Below, piece after piece: positions 1 through 10,580 of a stretch of DNA of 64,000 nt. Position 1 is the stretch's first letter. Each line of letters starts with the position of its first letter. Origin of the DNA: Azorinus chamasolen (lineage: Eukaryota; Mollusca; Bivalvia; Cardiida; Solecurtidae); NCBI GenBank assembly GCA_963576725.1, contig OY755241.1, forward strand, positions 55,242,484-55,306,483, in the 5' to 3' direction. Below the pieces are notes generated by a model that saw only the letters and a program-made list of their open reading frames with translations, was not told the origin of the DNA and made no database searches. Both the position numbers and the translations under genes were made by a program.

Positions 1-76
1 ACACTGCTATCTCGTCTGGCTAATAAAGACGGTATTTGTTCAGTTAACTTAAAGCCAATGGTCGATTCTTCAGTGC

Positions 77-505
77 ATGAATATTTCAGTTGCTTTGATT
101 CAATTGTAATGAACATTTCAGTTGCTTTGATTCAATTGTTATGAACATTTCAGTTGCTTTGATTCAATTGTTATGAACATGTCAGTTGCTTTGATTCAAT
201 TGTTATGAACATTTCAGTTGCTTTGATTCAATTGTTATGAACATTTCAGTTGATTCAATTGTTATGAACATTTCAGTTGCTTTGATTCAATTGTTATGAA
301 CATTTCAGTTGCTTTGATTCAATTGTTATGAACATTTCAGTTGCTTTGATTCAATTGTTATGAACATTTCAGTTGCTTTGATTCAATTGTCATGAATATT
401 TCAGTTTCTTTGAACATTTAAGTTACTATGAATATTTTAGTTGCTATGGTTGCTATAAACATTTCTGTTGCTATGTAATACTATTCAGTTGCTATGAACA
501 TTTCA
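77..505. repeat. 32-bp tandem repeat
   Basis: About ten copies of a 32-bp unit containing CATTTCAGTTGCTTTGATTC. One copy (near 247) lacks five bases, and the unit decays into looser GAACATTTCAGTTGCTAT repeats after 400. Non-coding; no function seen. Confidence 0.95.
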
Positions 506-937
506 GTAATTTCTGTACAAGCCGTCTGATCAGGATCTGCTGTTTGTTTATGGATCCGGACCTACATTGATTTGACCTGTAGTATCTTCCATGGCCAAAT
601 AATTCACCCAATAAATTCTTCTTCTTTGTATTAATCCAATAAATATTTCGTCAAAATATTCTTATTCAATGTTTTCACCCAATAAATGCATCATAGAAAC
701 CGTTCTTCTTTATTGTATTCATCAAATAATATTTTCATTATACATAAATTTGTATTCACCTAATAAATGCATAGGACATAATGTGGTGGGAGAATCCACC
801 CCTAGCTACAAAGAATTAAATGTATACAGTTTTTTACAAGTAATATTTATTGTTCCTGATATGCAGATCTAAAGTTATCATACATGGGTTTCCTCTCAAA
901 ACTTGCCTTTCAAATAAGTATCAATGCTGGGTCTGTA
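506..937. other. No gene; short AATAAAT-rich repeats
   Basis: Between 598 and 775 a motif like TTCACCCAATAAAT recurs four times in AT-rich sequence. Nothing else is recognised. Confidence 0.5.
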
Positions 938-1275
938 CAACAGGTGGTAGCCTAATGCAGGTTAAAAGTCATAGATAAAGCTCCCAAAGGAGCTTTTTGC
1001 AAGACTTTCACCATGCATTAAAGAGTCATCTGCAATGCATTAAGCAGTCACCTGCCATGTATTAAGTAGTCATATGTCATGTATTGAGCAGTCACTTGTC
1101 ATGCATCGAGCAGTCACTTGTCATGTGTCAAGCAGTCGCCTGACATGCATTAAGCAGTCACCTGCCATGTATTGAGTAGTCATATGTCATGTATTGAGCA
1201 GTCACTTGTCATGTGTCAAGCAGTCACCTGACATGCATTAAGCAGTCACCTGCCATGTATTAAGGAGTCACCAAC
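938..1275. repeat. P1 arm expanded into a 22-bp minisatellite
   Basis: 938-1020 is a P1 hairpin (tip GCTCCCAAAGGAGC). Its right arm, ATGCATTAAGCAGTCACCTG-like, is then repeated about eleven times in 22-bp steps with small changes (CATGTATTGAGCAGTCACTTG variants). Confidence 0.85.
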
Positions 1276-1999
1276 CTATAAATATATTTTTTTCTTTACT
1301 GAAAGTCGAGTTTAGAGAGGTTATACAGTATCAGTAATATAAGTATGACATCATTGAGTAGCTGAATCCTACTAATAATCCAATATCACAATACATGTAA
1401 AATGAATCAAGCAATCAAATAAAGTGAGATGCCTAAAATGCACCTGAAATCTGTAAAAGATTATAGGAACATTGTACTGACAATTAAAATTTTGAAAAAA
1501 GGTGATTCTACAGACATGCAGCTAATAGGAGGAAAATAGGGGAACAAGCTGCCTGACCACTTCAAGCGGAGAAAGTGCTGTCTGGACATAAAGTACACAA
1601 AGGGATGTTACTCATGTTCCCACACCATTAACATTGACATTAGAGTTATCATCCTTGATCAAGGCATTTATCATCTATAGAAACTGTTGATCCCTTCACT
1701 ACTTGAAATTCTAAAAGTTTTTTAACTTTCCTTTGCAAACAGAGTAAACCCACATAAGATGGCTCCTGTAGGAGCTGTCTGATCTTGGTCTGCTTTGTTA
1801 GTTTACAAACTAATATAGATCTGATTCTACTAAAATAATATAATTTGAATGTAAAAATTCAGGTCATCAAAAACAAATTCAATAAAATAACCTGCCCTGG
1901 CACTTAATTATCTCCCTTGACAGACTTTCCCCACTGGAGGTCGATTCAGTTGAGACTCATGCAGACGATACTGACAACTAGGGGAGAGACCCTACTGAC
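1276..1999. other. No feature recognised
   Basis: AT-rich sequence in the last visible part of the endophilin-B transcription unit. I tested it for minus-strand BAR exons and found none. A weak T1-like scrap (GTCTGATCTTGGTCTGCTTTG) sits near 1780. Confidence 0.4.
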
Positions 2000-2050
2000 C
2001 TCAAGAGCAGCATAAGGATTGTCAGGAGGCAGAACAGGAGTCTGCGGGTT
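2000..2050 (-). CDS. SH3GLB1: Endophilin-B, probable cassette exon b (NPYA motif)
   Basis: A 51-nt phase 0-0 exon with a good acceptor (tgtccatctcag) and donor (gtcagtagg) encodes NPQTPVLPPDNPYAALE (residues 207-223). It shares NP...P..NPYAxxE with the exon at 7505-7546, which suggests an ancient exon duplication or two alternatives. It is proline-rich, as expected of a flexible insert. The following BAR exons and the SH3 domain are not found in the remaining 2 kb and should lie beyond the left edge. Confidence 0.68.
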
Positions 2051-2207
2051 CTGAGATGGACACAGAAAGCAATGATACACATACAGCAGAGCGGTCAAAG
2101 GTCATACCGTATTTACCCTTAATATAAGGACACCGAATCTCCCCTCTCCACCCATTTGTAAAGCTGAGTTAAGTCAATTTGTTATCATTTTGATATTTAT
2201 AAATGCA

Positions 2208-2386
2208 GTGGTCCAGATGTGTACGTTTTCAAGAACAATTTCTTTATTTCTCCACCAACCCATATGTTATGACCACTCTTTAGAATCGTCTCTTTGAGAC
2301 AATTCTAAAGAGTGGTCACCACATAGGTTTTGGTGGAGAAATGTTGATTTAAGTATTTGTGTACACACCTTTTTATCTGTTGCTAT
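2208..2386. mobile_element. E element
   Basis: Foldback core with TTAGAATCGTCTC and its inverse meeting at 2290, flanked by TTTCTCCACCAA and GGTGGAGAAAT. Its ends are diverged. Confidence 0.75.
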
Positions 2387-2527
2387 GTAAATGGAACTTA
2401 TGAACTCATGGAGTAGCAAAAATGCAAAGACCCTGATCACACTATTCTTTATGTATGATCTGGATCTGCACTATTACTGAAGTTTCTCTCTCCAAATAAT
2501 AAGGGTAATCACGGCAGGTCAGGTAAA

Positions 2528-2590
2528 ACACAGAACAAACCCCTCCCACAGAACAAACACCTCCCACCCACAGAACAAACCCCTCCCACT
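2528..2590. repeat. Short tandem repeat ACAGAACAAACCCCTCCC
   Basis: Three copies of a roughly 20-bp unit. The rest of 2387-2866 holds nothing I recognise. Confidence 0.8.
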
Positions 2591-2866
2591 TTCTACTCAA
2601 CAAGTTTTATTTCATAGTACAGGTACAGTATCACATTGACTTGATCTTTCACTAGAAATACATTACACCCCTGTTTTATTGTTTCGACATTGAAAAGTAC
2701 TATGACCAAGAAATCTTGCATACATATTCATCCTATTCATTGATAATATTGAAACTCACAAAAATTCAAAATCCTTCGAGACAATTCTACAGTTTCTGTC
2801 TAATGAACATAAGCCTTTCTATTCAATGAACATTAGCCTTTCAACACTACCTTTTTGATTTCTCAG

Positions 2867-3092
2867 CATTTACCTGACAGTGATGACATCTGATGCCCTT
2901 TGCAAACAGAGTAGACCCAGATCAGACGGCTCCTATTGGAGTCATCTGATAGGGTCTGCTCTGTTTGCTTACAGAACAGATAGATTTTATTCTACAGTTT
3001 CTACCATGGCCGCAACTCCTGTGTTCATATGCCATTATAAACACCCATCTAATCAATATTCTTGAAGGCAATATTTCTTACATGAATAGTCA
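2867..3092. mobile_element. T1 element
   Basis: T1 core (GCAAACAGAGTAGACCCAG and inverse) followed by the typical GCCATTATAA and TTACATGAATA blocks. Terminal TTAA eroded. Confidence 0.8.
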
Positions 3093-3104
3093 TCAAGCAA
3101 ATAG

Positions 3105-3334
3105 TTGACCCATTCCCTCATAGGCTATTTTTAGAACCAAACACTTTGAATAAATCTACTGAAAAGGAGCATTAACTAGAGAAAGGATTTTTTTTTCAGA
3201 ATTTGGTAGTTTGAAACCATTGTGATAAATAGAGCATTTGCTCCTATAGGAGCAAATGCTCTATTTATCACAATGGTTTCAACAGGTGATTTTTACAGAG
3301 GCGTAGAAAGGCGTATTTATGAAGGAAAAGTTTA
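3105..3334. mobile_element. T3 element
   Basis: Near-complete: GACCCATTCCCTCATAGG end, a 31-bp arm AAACCATTGTGATAAATAGA meeting its inverse at the tip GCTCCTATAGGAGC, and right end GAAGGAAAAG. Confidence 0.9.
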
Positions 3335-3749
3335 TTTCTCAAATTCTTCTGACACTAGTGTACTAACTATTTATAATCTACAAAAACTGTAGTTTGCTAC
3401 AATTCTGTAAGTTATTTTATCTTTCATTTCTCTTGAAAATTGCAATCAGATTGTCAAACAGATAAGATCCTGATGAGATCCAAACTATGTGCATAAATAA
3501 CAAAACCTTAACTTTTATCCTAAGTTTTTTTTCAAAAGGGGGCATAAAAATCTTGTAATTAATATTCATGATGATATTATTTTTTACACAAATATTTACA
3601 AAAACAACAGTAAATAAGGCATTTAAATTAGCCCACTTTTATGTGAACAGAAGCTCCATATTTAGTGCAGGTAAAAACAATATAAGATTATTATCATATT
3701 TATGCAACATGCCTGGAGTTACACATCATTTATTCCTTTCCCATCATTT
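3335..3749. other. No gene; degenerate repeat scraps
   Basis: Contains an F-like scrap (AACAGATAAGATCCTGATGAGATCC near 3455) and otherwise plain AT-rich intron. Confidence 0.4.
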
Positions 3750-3984
3750 ATCCCTTTCCTTGTTAAAAATAATGACATCATGAATATTAATTAGATCAAA
3801 TTTTATAATGGTATACAAACACATGATATTTTAGCCATGATAGCAACAACAGAATCAGATTTATTCTATTTCATAAGCAACCAGAGCAGACCCTGATAAG
3901 ACGGCTCCTATAGGAGCCATCTGATCTGGGTCTCCTCTGTTTGCAAATGCATGAAAAAGGCATTTCTATGAAGGAAAGGGTCAT
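3750..3984. mobile_element. T1 element, degenerate ends
   Basis: ATGACATCATGAATATTAA block, then core hairpin with tip GGCTCCTATAGGAGCC at 3904-3919, ending GGAAAGGGT. Confidence 0.85.
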
Positions 3985-4129
3985 TATTCCATATAAAATG
4001 TCAGGTTCAGGTTTGTCGGAGTTTTTTGGGCTACTACTATTTAGAGTACATTGTACTAATTGGCAATAAGCCATATAAATAACAATTTCTGCTACCAGTA
4101 TGTTTTACAATCTATTGTGTCGTAAACCA

Positions 4130-4387
4130 TTAACCCTTTATTCCATGAATATTCAAAAAGAAATGATGACATCATGTAATTAATTAGATTATTTTTTAAC
4201 ATGTATATGGTTTATTTTTCAAAATAGTATATAAACACAAAAGCAAAATCTGTAGAATCAGGTCTATATCATATCAAAAACAGACAGAGCAGACCCTGGT
4301 CAGACAGCTTCTAAAGGAGCCATCTGATCTGGGTCTACTCTGTTTGTAAAGGTGAAGAAAAACGTATTTGCGGAATAAAAGGTTTAA
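4130..4387. mobile_element. T1 element, complete
   Basis: TTAACCCTTTATTCCATG to AATAAAAGGTTTAA. Tip GCTTCTAAAGGAGC has one substitution. Confidence 0.88.
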
Positions 4388-4420
4388 ATTGTATTTAACC
4401 CTCTACTCTATAATCATATA

Positions 4421-4624
4421 CAGTAAAACCTCTCTATAATGACCACTAAATTACATAAAGAATTTTGAGTTAAAGGCAGGTGGCTGCTTAAAGCAAGGTG
4501 AAAGTAAAACAGAACGCTCCTATAGGAGCGTTCTGTTTTACTTTCACCTTGCTTTAAGCAACCACCTGCCCAAAATACCAATTAATAAACACAATTTAGT
4601 GGTCGTTATAGAGAGGTGTTGCTG
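4421..4624. mobile_element. P1 element, complete
   Basis: CAGTAAAACCTCTCTATAAT terminal repeat, inverse at the right, TA on both sides, long perfect arms with GGTGGCTGCTTAAAGCAAGG and tip CGCTCCTATAGGAGCG. 204 bp, no coding capacity. Confidence 0.93.
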
Positions 4625-4820
4625 TACAATGTATGCTTTTTCACACCTTTTCGAACACAGAAGACCATGATCCGATGACTCTTCAGATGACTCTTGTAGG
4701 AGCCATCTGATCAGGTCTGCTCAGTTTGCTTATGCTCTTTTTGCTTATGAACCAATAAAGATTTGATTCTGTAGTTTCAGTCTAGGCTAAATATTCCAAA
4801 TCCATATAAGGAGAGGAATG

Positions 4821-5198
4821 TTAACCCTGTCTCTCATATAAACGTGTTTTCACGCATTTGCAAACAGAGTATAGGAGCTGTCTGATCAGGGTCTGCTCTG
4901 TTTGCTGATGGAATTTGATAGATCTGTTTCTTTACTTTCTAAAATGGCTACGATGTTTCACCTTCCATATTTCATTATAACTATTGTGTCTATGAACAGG
5001 GGTGTGATTACTGAAACTATTGAGGAAAATACCCTAAACCCCTTACGTGGCAGTCCATAACTATCAGATCTGAGCTGATCTCACTGAATGTGACAACTTT
5101 TGAAATTTGGATCTGAAGCTCTGAAAAGAGGAAAAACCACACCCCTGTATGAATACTCAGTAGGTATTGAAACTTGTAATAAATATAGAAAGGGTTAA
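4821..5198. mobile_element. T2 element, itself interrupted
   Basis: TTAACCCTGTCTCTC to AGAAAGGGTTAA. The usual ATTATAACTATTTTGTCCATG block is broken by the insertion at 4997-5147. Part of the core hairpin left of the tip is deleted. Confidence 0.88.
4997..5147. mobile_element. hAT-like MITE inside the T2
   Basis: Perfect 10-bp inverted repeats CAGGGGTGTG/CACACCCCTG bound 151 bp, flanked by TATGAA on both sides (4991-4996, 5148-5153). CAGGGGTG ends are typical of hAT. The duplication reads as 6 bp rather than 8. Confidence 0.8.
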
Positions 5199-5474
5199 GC
5201 CAAACGTTCCTGGCTAAATACGACATCATAAAACAAAACCTAATCAATATCCATTATGTCATTACTTCTTACATGAATATTCATAAGGTAAAGGGTTAAA
5301 ATACCAGAAAATTATAATAAAAAGATTTCCCCCTGGAAAAAAACCATATGTCAATACATGTAGTTTCAAATTCATCCCCTCCACAAACCCCTACGAGTAG
5401 ATCAAAGCAAATATGCGAGTCAAGTCACGAGAAAAGTCACCTCTTCGATTTGCAAACACTGCAGACCTATGCGA

Positions 5475-5715
5475 GCTGCATATTCATATAAGAAATACTG
5501 ACATCATGAATGTTAATTAGATTTTTTTAATAATGGCATATGAACACAGGACACTTTTGGTTCAGGGAGAGACTATAGAATCAAATCTATATTATACAAT
5601 AAGAAAACAGAGCACACCATAAGACTGAACAGACGGCTCCTACAGGAACTATATGATCTGGGTCTACTCTGTTTGCAAATGTGTGAAAGGGCATTAAAAT
5701 GAGGGAAAGGGTTAA
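5475..5715. mobile_element. T1 element
   Basis: TATTCATATAAGAAATACTG start, core with tip GGCTCCTACAGGAAC, and GAGGGAAAGGGTTAA end. The terminal TTAA is shared with the next element. Confidence 0.85.
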
Positions 5716-6172
5716 CCCTTTCCTTCATATAAATGCGTTTTCAAGCCTTTGCAAATAAGAGTAGACTCAGATCAGATGGTTCCTGTAGGAGCCATCTGAT
5801 CTGAGTCTGCTCTGTTTAACCCTTTCCTCCATAAATACGCCTTTCTATGCCTCTGTAAAAGTCACTTTTGGAAACCATTGTGATAAATAGAGCATTTGCT
5901 CTATAAGAGCAAATGCTCTATTTATCACAATGGTTTCAGAACTACAAAATTCTAATTCTCTAGTTAATGCTCCTTGTCGGTAGATTTATTTAAAGAGGTT
6001 GGGTCTAAAAATAGCCAATGAGGGAATGGGTTAAATATGAAATCAGATCTAACTCTACAGTTTCTACCAATACCAAACAATTCTGTGTACATTATGCCAT
6101 TATAAAAAATTCAGCTAATAAATATTCATGATGCCATTATTTCTTACATGAATATTTAACAGAGAAGTTGAT
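5712..6172. mobile_element. T1-like element interrupted by a T3
   Basis: Left half 5712-5815 with TTAACCCTTTCCTTCATATA and complete core hairpin; right half 6035-6172 with CATGATGCCATTATTTC. The break is the T3 at 5816-6034. Confidence 0.82.
5816..6034. mobile_element. T3 element nested in the T1-like host
   Basis: TTAACCCTTTCCTCCATAAA to GAGGGAATGGGTTAA. Tip shortened to TTGCTCTATAAGAGCAA. Confidence 0.9.
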
Positions 6173-6224
6173 GGATCTCCAGTAGCCAAATATTTGGCAA
6201 CATCATTTTAAAGTCTCCACTCAT

Positions 6225-6452
6225 TAGAAAGTCTCATATACATTCATGCATATATGCTATTTTTTTTACCCAACCTCTTTGAAAAAATCTACTGAAAAGG
6301 AGCATTTACTAGAGAAAAGGTAAATTTTAGATTTGTGTAGTCTTGAAACCATTGTGATAAACAAGAGCAAATGCTCTATTTATCACAATGGTTTCACAAA
6401 GTGACTTTTACAGAGGCGCCTAAAGGCGTCAATATGCAGGAATGGGATAAAG
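6225..6452. mobile_element. T3 element with half-lost hairpin
   Basis: ACCCAACCTCTTTGA block and right end GCAGGAATGGGATAA. The left arm stops at GTGATAAACA and joins straight to GAGCAAATGC. Confidence 0.85.
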
Positions 6453-6617
6453 ATAGTAGTAATTAAAGTAAGATTTTAAGATTTGGTGGAGAATTATCTG
6501 AAATATTCCTCTTATCTGGAGCTCTTTCTTTAACAGCTGTGTCCAAAACAGCTGGCGTGAATAGGTCTACAAAGTTCAACAACTGAGGCATAGATATGAG
6601 GCATAATTTAGACCCTT

Positions 6618-6846
6618 TTAACCCATTTCCTCATAGGCTATTTTCAGACCCAACCTCTTTGAATAAATCTACAGAAAAGGACCATTTACTAGGGAAAAGG
6701 AAAATGTTAGAATTGTGTGGTTTTGAAATCAATGTGATAAATACAGCATTTACTCCTGTTGAGCAAATGCTCTATTTATCACATTGGTTTCACAAAGTCA
6801 CTTTTACAGAAGCATCAAAAGGCATTAATATGTGGGAATGGGTTAA
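6618..6846. mobile_element. T3 element, complete
   Basis: TTAACCCATTTCCTCATAGG to GTGGGAATGGGTTAA. Its terminal TTAA is the first TTAA of the next element. Confidence 0.9.
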
Positions 6847-7070
6847 CCCTTTCCTCCATTAACATTCATGTAAGAAATATTATTATAAATTAGCTTAATT
6901 TATGCAATGATTTATGAAAACAGGAACTGTTCAACATGGTAGAAACTAAAGAATCAGATCTATATAAACAGAGCAGACCCTGATCAGACGGCCACTATAG
7001 CAACTGTCTCATCTAGGTCTTCTCTGCTAGCACAGGCTTTAAAAGATGTATTATCGGAGTCAGGGGTTAA
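6843..7070. mobile_element. T1 element, diverged
   Basis: TTAACCCTTTCCTCCATTAA start, AACAGAGCAGACCCTGATC core with tip GGCCACTATAGCAACTG, and GTCAGGGGTTAA end. Confidence 0.82.
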
Positions 7071-7077
7071 AGAATAT

Positions 7078-7165
7078 CTTCTTTATGTCTTCACCAAACC
7101 CTATGTTGTCCTATGTTGTGACCACTCTTTAGAATGGTCTCGAAAGCACGATTTCCAAAGAATAG
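7078..7165. mobile_element. E element fragment
   Basis: TTTATGTCTTCACCAAACCC, CTATGTTGTGACCACTC, TTTAGAATGGTCTC; right arm missing. A CCTATGTTGT stretch is duplicated. Confidence 0.7.
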
Positions 7166-7504
7166 AATCAATATAAGGTTTGGTTATGCATCTTTATCCA
7201 TGACTCTGGTTCAACAGCTGCAAAAAGCTGATGCCAGTCAAACAGTGTAGACCCCTGAGTGTGCACTATCTCTCCGAGTCTGCACTGTTTGAAGAGACCA
7301 AAGGCATCTTTTCTCATGAGTCGGCTCATGATTTGAAAATCACTGAAACAAAAAAAAACACAGAACACAAACACTCATAAAACTTCTATCTACTGTACTG
7401 TAGCTTGCTGAAAGAGACACAAATACATGTAGAAAGTCATGGAAAGAAAGGGGAAAAGGTTATGCAGTTGCCATGGCAACACATGCTATGACAGCGAGAC
7501 AAAC

Positions 7505-7546
7505 CTCCATCTTGGCATAAGGATTGTTAGCAGGCATGGGATTTGA
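7505..7546 (-). CDS. SH3GLB1: Endophilin-B, probable cassette exon a (NPYA motif)
   Basis: A 42-nt phase 0-0 exon with acceptor ttttttctgcgtttcaag and donor gtttgtctcg encodes SNPMPANNPYAKME (residues 193-206). The peptide has no obvious match to the vertebrate BAR domain, but it resembles the next exon, which also ends NPYAxxE. The symmetrical phase allows inclusion or skipping without a frame change. The gene assignment rests on position, strand, phase and the resemblance of the pair. Expression is not shown by the sequence. Confidence 0.68.
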
Positions 7547-7639
7547 CTTGAAACGCAGAAAAAATGTAGAGATTAGCACAAAAAACTACAGACATAACAA
7601 ATACATGAAAGACTTCTTTTCACAGCACACAAAATCTGG

Positions 7640-8112
7640 TAAATCTTTTACTCCATAGATGTAAATGTCTAGGCTTTTGCAAACAGAGGGTACAGGAACC
7701 GTCTGATCAGGGTCTGCTCTGTTTGCTATTAACCCTTTCCCTGTTCTATGTTTATTTCATTTTTCAGTACCTACTGCATATTCATAGCCAAAATAGTTAA
7801 AATGAAATATGGAAGGTGGAACATTGTAGCCATTTTAGAAAGTAAAGACACAGATCTTTCAAATTCTATTAGCAAACAGAGTAGACCCTGATCAGACGGC
7901 TCCTCTAGGAGCCGTCTGATCTGGGTCTACCCTGTTTGCAAATGCATGAAAACACGTTTATATGAGGGAAAGGGTTAATGATATAATATAGATATGATTC
8001 CATAGTTTCTGCCATGGCCAAAAACTCCTGTGTCCGTGTGCTATTATAACAATGAATCTTATTAATATTCATGATGTCATTACTTCTTACATGAATATTC
8101 ATGGAGCAAATT
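7640..8112. mobile_element. T1 element interrupted by a T2
   Basis: Left half 7640-7728 (TTTACTCCATAGATG and core) and right half 7979-8112 (CTGCCATGGCCAAAAACTCC, TTCATGATGTCATTAC). Confidence 0.85.
7729..7978. mobile_element. T2 element, complete
   Basis: TTAACCCTTTCCCTGTTCTA to GAGGGAAAGGGTTAA, 250 bp, tip GGCTCCTCTAGGAGCC. A good reference copy. Confidence 0.95.
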
Positions 8113-8815
8113 TTACATCATGAATATTAATTAGATGTAATTTTATAAAGACATACAGACATAGGAATATTTGGTAATGGCAGAAACTATTAAATCATTC
8201 TATTTTGTTCTATAAACATGGAGACCATACCCTAATAGAAGCCGTCTGATTTGTGTCTACTCTGTTGAAAAAGGCATTAATCCTTTCCTTCATATAAACG
8301 CCTTTTCATGCATTTGCAAACAGTGTAGACCCAGATCCAACAGGTTCTATAGGAGCTGTCTGATCAGGGTCTGCTTTTGTTTCCTTGGTAAGAAATGACA
8401 TCATAAATATTAAATAAGATTATTTTTTTATGCTGGATCATGAACACAGAAATGTTTGGCCAAGACAAAAACTGAAGAATTAACCCATTCCCTCATATTG
8501 ACCACTTTTGACGACTCTGTCAAAGTCACTTTGTGAAACCATTGTGATAAATAGAGCATTTGCTCCTATAGGAGCAAATGCTCTATTTATCATAATGGTT
8601 TCAAACTACAAAATTCTAAAATATTCCTTTTCTTTAGTTAATGCTCCTTTTCGGTGGATTTATTCAAAGAGGTTGGGTCTAAAAATAGCCTATGAGGGAA
8701 TGGGTTAAAGCTACATGTATACATCATAAACAGAGCAGATCAGACCGCTGCTACACAGCTCCTACGGGAGCCTTCTTATCTCGGACTACTCTGTTTGCAA
8801 AGGCATAGAAATGTA
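8113..8815. mobile_element. Overlapping T1 remnants with an inserted T3
   Basis: 8113-8280 and 8277-8479 carry T1 blocks (ACATCATGAATATTAATTAG, GCAAACAGTGTAGACCC). 8709-8815 carries the other core half of a T1 that the T3 at 8480-8708 interrupts. Confidence 0.65.
8480..8708. mobile_element. T3 element, complete
   Basis: TTAACCCATTCCCTCATATT to GAGGGAATGGGTTAA, tip GCTCCTATAGGAGC with near-perfect 30-bp arms. Confidence 0.93.
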
Positions 8816-8851
8816 TACAATGTATACATTGTATACATGTATATATATATA

Positions 8852-9024
8852 CAGTATACCCTCTCTATAATGACCACTAAATTGTGTTAACTAGTTGGTA
8901 TCTAGGACAGGTGGCTGATGAAAGTAAAACAGAATGCTCCTGTATGAGTGTTCTGTTTTACTTTCACCTTGCTTCAAGCAGCCACCTGCCTTTAACACAA
9001 AATACTTTAGTGGTCATTATACTG
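8852..9024. mobile_element. P1 element
   Basis: CAGTATACCCTCTCTATAAT to ATTATACTG, flanked by TA. Left arm shortened (GGTGGCTGATGAAAG). It abuts a palindromic ATGTATAC cluster (8811-8848). Confidence 0.88.
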
Positions 9025-9031
9025 TATATAG

Positions 9032-9228
9032 GGGTCAAGCAAATGGGCGATTTGGGAGAAAAAGTCTCCCTAACCCTGCTGATTTCTCTCTATTTTGAGT
9101 TATGGGAGAAGTTTTAATACATGTATATAGAACATATAGGGAGATACAAAATCAGGGCCAAAACTTCTCCCTTAATACATGTATCATTAAACTTCTCCCT
9201 GATGGAGAGCTCCAGCATGACCCCTGAT
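9032..9228. mobile_element. H element
   Basis: GGGGTCAAGC at the left and GCATGACCCC at the right bound a foldback with GGGAGAA and TTCTCCC blocks. The second copy is at 41852-42049. Confidence 0.65.
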
Positions 9229-9635
9229 ATAGAGTAACGTGCTAATACATATAATGAATGGTTGAGTTAATTTGAACATCAAATGATGCAGAAATTAGGC
9301 ACTGATGAAAAATAACACATTTGACCGTGACATATAACCTTGACCTTTAGACGTCAGAGAAATACGAGAATTGTCGACAAAAAACCAGTATTTGTGTACA
9401 TTTACTTGAAAAACCATAAAATGTCAATGACATTAAGAGCCCAAAATAACTGATTCATTATACATGTACATCGAAACTGGCTTATTGACTTTGAAATCTG
9501 ACCTTGACCTAAAACTGAGATTAATACCTCTTGCAAAAAGGAGAGTCATCTGATGCCTGTGTTTATTTAAATGTAATTAATTGAAAATCCATTAAATGGA
9601 TTAGAAATTGTGCGACTATTTATTGCACAAGCTCA
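9229..9635. repeat. Dispersed repeat with ACCTTGACCT motifs
   Basis: Two poorly conserved halves, each with ACATATAACCTTGACCTTT or ATCTGACCTTGACCT and AAAACCATAAAATG. No coding frame. Confidence 0.4.
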
Positions 9636-10055
9636 TTAACCCTTTACCTGACAGACACTATTCCACCCCTTTAATCCATTCCCTCATAGTCTATTTTTAG
9701 ATCCTACCTCTTTTGAATAAATCTACCAAAAAGGAGCATTTACTAGAGAAAAGGAATTTTTTAGAATTGTGCAGTTTTAAAACCATTATGACAAATAGAG
9801 CATTTGCTCCATAGGATCAAATGCTCTATTTATCACAATGGTTTGAGAAAGTAAACTTTCACAGAGGCATCCATATGTGGTAATGGGTAAATAATGACAT
9901 CATGAATTTCCATTCCGTCGATTTTTTTCGAGGGGAAAAAACTATAGTATCAGATCTACAACATGTCATAAACAAACATCACGGACTCTGATCAGTCAGC
10001 TCCTAAAGGAGCCATTAGATCTGGGTCTACTCTGTTCGCAAAGGTGAGGAAAACA
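9636..10055. mobile_element. T1 element interrupted by a T3
   Basis: Left stub 9636-9670 (TTAACCCTTTACCTGACAG) and right part 9891-10055 with ATGACATCATGAATTTCC and the core hairpin. T3 lies between. Confidence 0.75.
9671..9890. mobile_element. T3 element nested in T1
   Basis: TTAATCCATTCCCTCATAG to GTGGTAATGGGTAA. Arm intact, tip GCTCCATAGGATC. Confidence 0.88.
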
Positions 10056-10193
10056 GTAAATTATGTCTCCCCTCTCCCACAAAGTAGAGTATTTTCCCTG
10101 ATTAGATCCTGATGAAATAAAGTATTACTCAGCATCTCATATGGATCTACAGTAGAACCTGTCCTAAGCGACCATTCATTTATTTAACCCTTT

Positions 10194-10434
10194 CCCTGTT
10201 CTATGTTTATTTCAAATTTCAATACCAATTGAATATATATGAATAAAGTAGTTATAATGAAATTTGGAAGGATGAACTTTTTTAGCCATTTTAGAAAGTA
10301 ATTAAACAGATCTTTCAAATTCCATCAGCAAACAGAGCAGACCCTGATCAGACAGCTCCTCTAGGAGCCGTCTGATCTGGGTCTACTCTGTTTGCAAATG
10401 AGTGAAAACGAGTTTATATTAGGGAGAGGGTAAA
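10194..10434. mobile_element. T2 element nested in P1
   Basis: TTAACCCTTTCCCTGTTCTA to TTAGGGAGAGGGTAA, tip GCTCCTCTAGGAGC. Confidence 0.9.
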
Positions 10435-10580
10435 ACAAGAAGTGTTAAAAAGCAGGTGGTTGCTTAATGCAGGGTAAAGGTAATGCATCAAGCTCCTCTA
10501 GCTTTCTGCATTACTTTTCTCCTGTATTAAGCTACCACCTGCCTTACAGATCAATAATTAGACCTCTTTTCTATTGCAGC

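Larger units (their letters stand above)
4638..5298. mobile_element. T1 element interrupted by a T2
   Basis: Left half 4638-4820 (core and GTTTCAGTCTAGGCTAAATATTCC) and right half 5199-5298 (CATTATGTCATTACTTC..., GGTAAAGGGTTAA) form one T1 split by the T2 at 4821-5198. Confidence 0.8.

Noticed and set aside
77..1275. Regular repeats as a CRISPR array
   Set aside because: Units are contiguous without unique spacers, and no cas gene exists; the DNA is animal-like.
5017..5247. Minus-strand 76-codon frame
   Set aside because: It spans the hAT-like MITE and the T2 around it, so it is fortuitous.
7168..7374. Minus-strand 68-codon frame as an extra endophilin-B exon
   Set aside because: It consists of F-like repeat text with AACAGTGTAGACCCC; no match to the BAR domain and no clean acceptor/donor pair in phase.
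8811..8848. ATGTATAC palindrome cluster as a regulatory site
   Set aside because: It is a short alternating AT/GTAC stretch beside a P1 end; simple sequence explains it.
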